Below are positions 34,899 to 36,081 of a stretch of 36,081 nucleotides of DNA, in pieces (the first letter of the stretch is position 1; each line of letters begins with the position of its first letter). This DNA comes from an uncultured Varibaculum sp. GTDB taxonomy: Bacteria > Actinomycetota > Actinomycetes > Actinomycetales > Actinomycetaceae. A program made the position numbers and the translations under genes. The DNA lies in assembly GCF_902489465.1 (NCBI RefSeq), contig NZ_CABTZZ010000019.1, forward strand, positions 1-36,081, written 5' to 3'. A model generated the notes under the pieces. It searched no databases and was not told the origin of the DNA. It was given only the letters and a program-made list of their open reading frames with translations.

Positions 34899-35082
34899 GA
34901 TAATTACTCCACCCCTAGTTTCTTTGACATTTCTTCAAGAAGAATCCCCATGGTTTCCGGCATGACTTTCAGCACCCACAGTAGCTGGCCGCACATGCAC
35001 AGGAAGAAGATTAAGAATGTCTAGTCACAGTTATCCTAGCAAAGGGCATTAGCCCAAAAATGTGGCTGTTTTTGGGAAGTCG

Positions 35083-35129
35083 CTTAAGGGTGGGGTCGCT
35101 CTGAAAGACAGAGCGACCCCACCCTTAAG
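35083..35129. terminator. Perfect 21-bp hairpin after the lipoprotein gene
   Basis: Left arm 35083-35103, right arm 35109-35129, five-base loop AAAGA, 32 bases past the stop of the minus-strand lipoprotein gene. A second A/T-ended hairpin CCCAAAAA/TTTTTGGG (35053-35076) follows on that strand. Likely terminator pair. Confidence 0.65.
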
Positions 35130-35161
35130 TGTTTTCAGGAATATAGGAATTAAACCAGGAA

Positions 35162-35758
35162 CTAGATTCTGGTTTGATTCAGAATAAAGAATCCCTCGAC
35201 TGGTCGTTTTTCTAGATAAAATACCAGGTTAGATGCATCCTTAGGGAGAGTATATTCCCACTCGCCCTTTGCGGGTTTATCAACTCCGCAACCAAATTTG
35301 GTTAGCTGTCCTTTACGGTCTACCCCTTGAGGGAAAATCAAAATCTGGGTAGTTGTAGGTTCTTTTGTTTGGCAATAGAACGTTACTTTTACTTTGTCGC
35401 CAGTCTTCCACTTATCGTTGTAATTAACAGAATGCCAGTAGGATTCCATTTTTTCTTTATGGAAACTAGCAAACGAGGGTAAATAGAAAGTCTTTTTGGA
35501 GGGAACATCCTCGGTTTTTGCAAACTCTTTGGCGGTCTTTCTCCACTTTTCCTCAAGTGCTTTTGAATCTTCGACTGCTTTCTCTTCATTCTTTAGCTCT
35601 GGTTTCTCGGTGTCCTCACTCGCCGAGATAATTCCAGTTTGGATAGCCGGTTTTTTACTAGGGGTTTGGGACTTATCACTGCCAGCATTACTGGCTCCGC
35701 AAGCTGCCAGGGTCAAAGCTAGTAGGCAGCTACCGGTCAAGGTTAGTATTTTCCTCAT
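35162..35758 (-). CDS. Hypothetical secreted lipoprotein
   Basis: 198 aa. Signal peptide MRKILTLTGSCLLALTLAAC with lipobox LAAC, lipidated C20. A Ser/Lys/Glu-rich charged stretch follows (about 25-90), then a C-terminal beta-like domain with two cysteines (VTFYCQTKEP, KFGCGVDKP) that could form a disulfide. ATG 35758 is chosen because AGGAG lies eight bases upstream; a 17-codon longer frame exists but disrupts the signal peptide. No recognisable family; function unknown. Confidence 0.75.
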   Translation of the reverse strand: MRKILTLTGSCLLALTLAACGASNAGSDKSQTPSKKPAIQTGIISASEDTEKPELKNEEKAVEDSKALEEKWRKTAKEFAKTEDVPSKKTFYLPSFASFHKEKMESYWHSVNYNDKWKTGDKVKVTFYCQTKEPTTTQILIFPQGVDRKGQLTKFGCGVDKPAKGEWEYTLPKDASNLVFYLEKRPVEGFFILNQTRI

Positions 35759-35807
35759 TTTGGGGACTCCTTTTATCTTTGAGGTTAAATAGATTGCCAC
35801 AGCTACC

Positions 35808-35939
35808 ATGAAACAGCTTTCTGAGCCTGATTGGTACGCCCAAAAGGGTGAAAATCCCTCTCGAATAACAAAGCTCAGAGCAAACGCGCTATTGAAAAAA
35901 GTAATGGAGGAAACTGCCTACCTGCGTTTAGGGAGATAA
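35808..35939 (+). CDS. Small ORF (43 codons), possible gene remnant
   Basis: ATG-initiated frame MKQLSEPDWYAQKGENPSRI ending AYLRLGR. Composition is protein-like (Lys/Arg/Glu-rich helix TKLRANALLKKVMEE), but no RBS is visible, and the frame opens just 15 bases upstream. It lies between a divergent lipoprotein gene and the apparent IS edge, so it may be a fragment. Family not recognised. Confidence 0.25.
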   Translation: MKQLSEPDWYAQKGENPSRITKLRANALLKKVMEETAYLRLGR

Positions 35940-35969
35940 GCCGTTAAGGTGAAAATGGGAATTGTGTGG

Positions 35970-36079
35970 TTTCAGGAGATGTGTCCGTTTTTCTTGGGGT
36001 TGGGGTTTTAAGATCTTTCAGGACTTGTGTCCGCTTGTAATAAGGAAAAACTCTTTTGATGTCCCAGGTCATTTGTCCG
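35970..36079 (+). repeat. Three 18-bp repeats at exact 46-bp spacing, probable IS end
   Basis: TTTCAGGAGATGTGTCCG (35970), TTTCAGGACTTGTGTCCG (36016) and TCCCAGGTCATTTGTCCG (36062). The first two agree at 16 of 18 positions and the third at 13 of 18 with the second; all end in TGTCCG. Start-to-start distance is 46 bases both times. Iterated subterminal boxes of this kind are typical of transposase-binding ends; no transposase is visible before the window ends. Confidence 0.55.
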
Positions 36080-36081
36080 AA

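Noticed and set aside
35970..36079. CRISPR array
   Set aside because: Repeats are only 18 bp and the third is poorly matched; no cas gene; an insertion-sequence end explains the pattern better.

Overview
The window looks like a chromosomal segment from an actinobacterium of moderate GC content, most likely Actinomycetaceae (Actinomyces / Schaalia / Varibaculum-like). The evidence is the conserved block of a short SRP RNA, dnaX, recR, aspartokinase and asd, followed by a variant-leucine-rich-repeat membrane protein; frequent GTG and TTG starts; a DtxR/IdeR-type iron box; and a SHIRT-domain surface-protein relic. The genus is an inference.

Layout. 1-3.9 kb: two tandem units of a structured, RNA-like element, then an AT-rich mcrB-mcrC restriction pair and a small 56-codon ORF. 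3.85-6.0 kb (minus): a YeiH-type membrane protein and a zinc alcohol dehydrogenase. 6.2-6.7 kb: the broken 3' end of a cell-wall-anchored protein. 6.9-12.0 kb: a SorC-family regulator, a palindromic operator candidate, and a four-gene 2-deoxy-D-ribose operon (aldolase, FucP-type permease, DUF4432 mutarotase-like protein, deoxyribokinase). 12.4-15.3 kb (minus): a second zinc alcohol dehydrogenase, a PH-like/SHOCT protein, and a DUF3800 gene with a structured leader next to a transposase scrap. 15.5-21.8 kb: tRNA-Ser(GGA), SRP RNA, dnaX, recR, lysC (with an internal beta-subunit start) and asd. 21.9-24.0 kb (minus): LRV membrane protein and TetR regulator. 24.3-30.9 kb: an efeUOB iron-uptake operon behind a strong promoter overlapped by an iron box, flanked by two paralogous MFS genes, the first frameshifted. 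31.2-33.9 kb: an AdhE-type protein. 33.9-35.8 kb (minus): a PfkB sugar kinase and a lipoprotein. The end carries three 18-bp repeats at exact 46-bp spacing, which look like the edge of an insertion sequence.

How the genes work together. The deo genes form a self-contained route from deoxyribose import to acetaldehyde and glyceraldehyde-3-phosphate. The acetaldehyde could be handled by the AdhE-type protein and the two Zn-ADHs in this window. EfeU/O/B form one iron importer under evident iron control. McrBC and possibly DUF3800 are accessory defence-type genes beside mobile-element debris.

Most notable: (1) the AdhE-like protein has an intact acylating aldehyde dehydrogenase half, but its iron-ADH half has lost all four metal ligands and the nucleotide-binding GGGS motif; (2) the tandem array at 17-192 keeps its linkers while its stems change in a compensatory way; (3) a structured leader precedes the DUF3800 gene; (4) aspartokinase has an internal RBS and start; (5) three 46-bp-phased repeats lie at the right edge.
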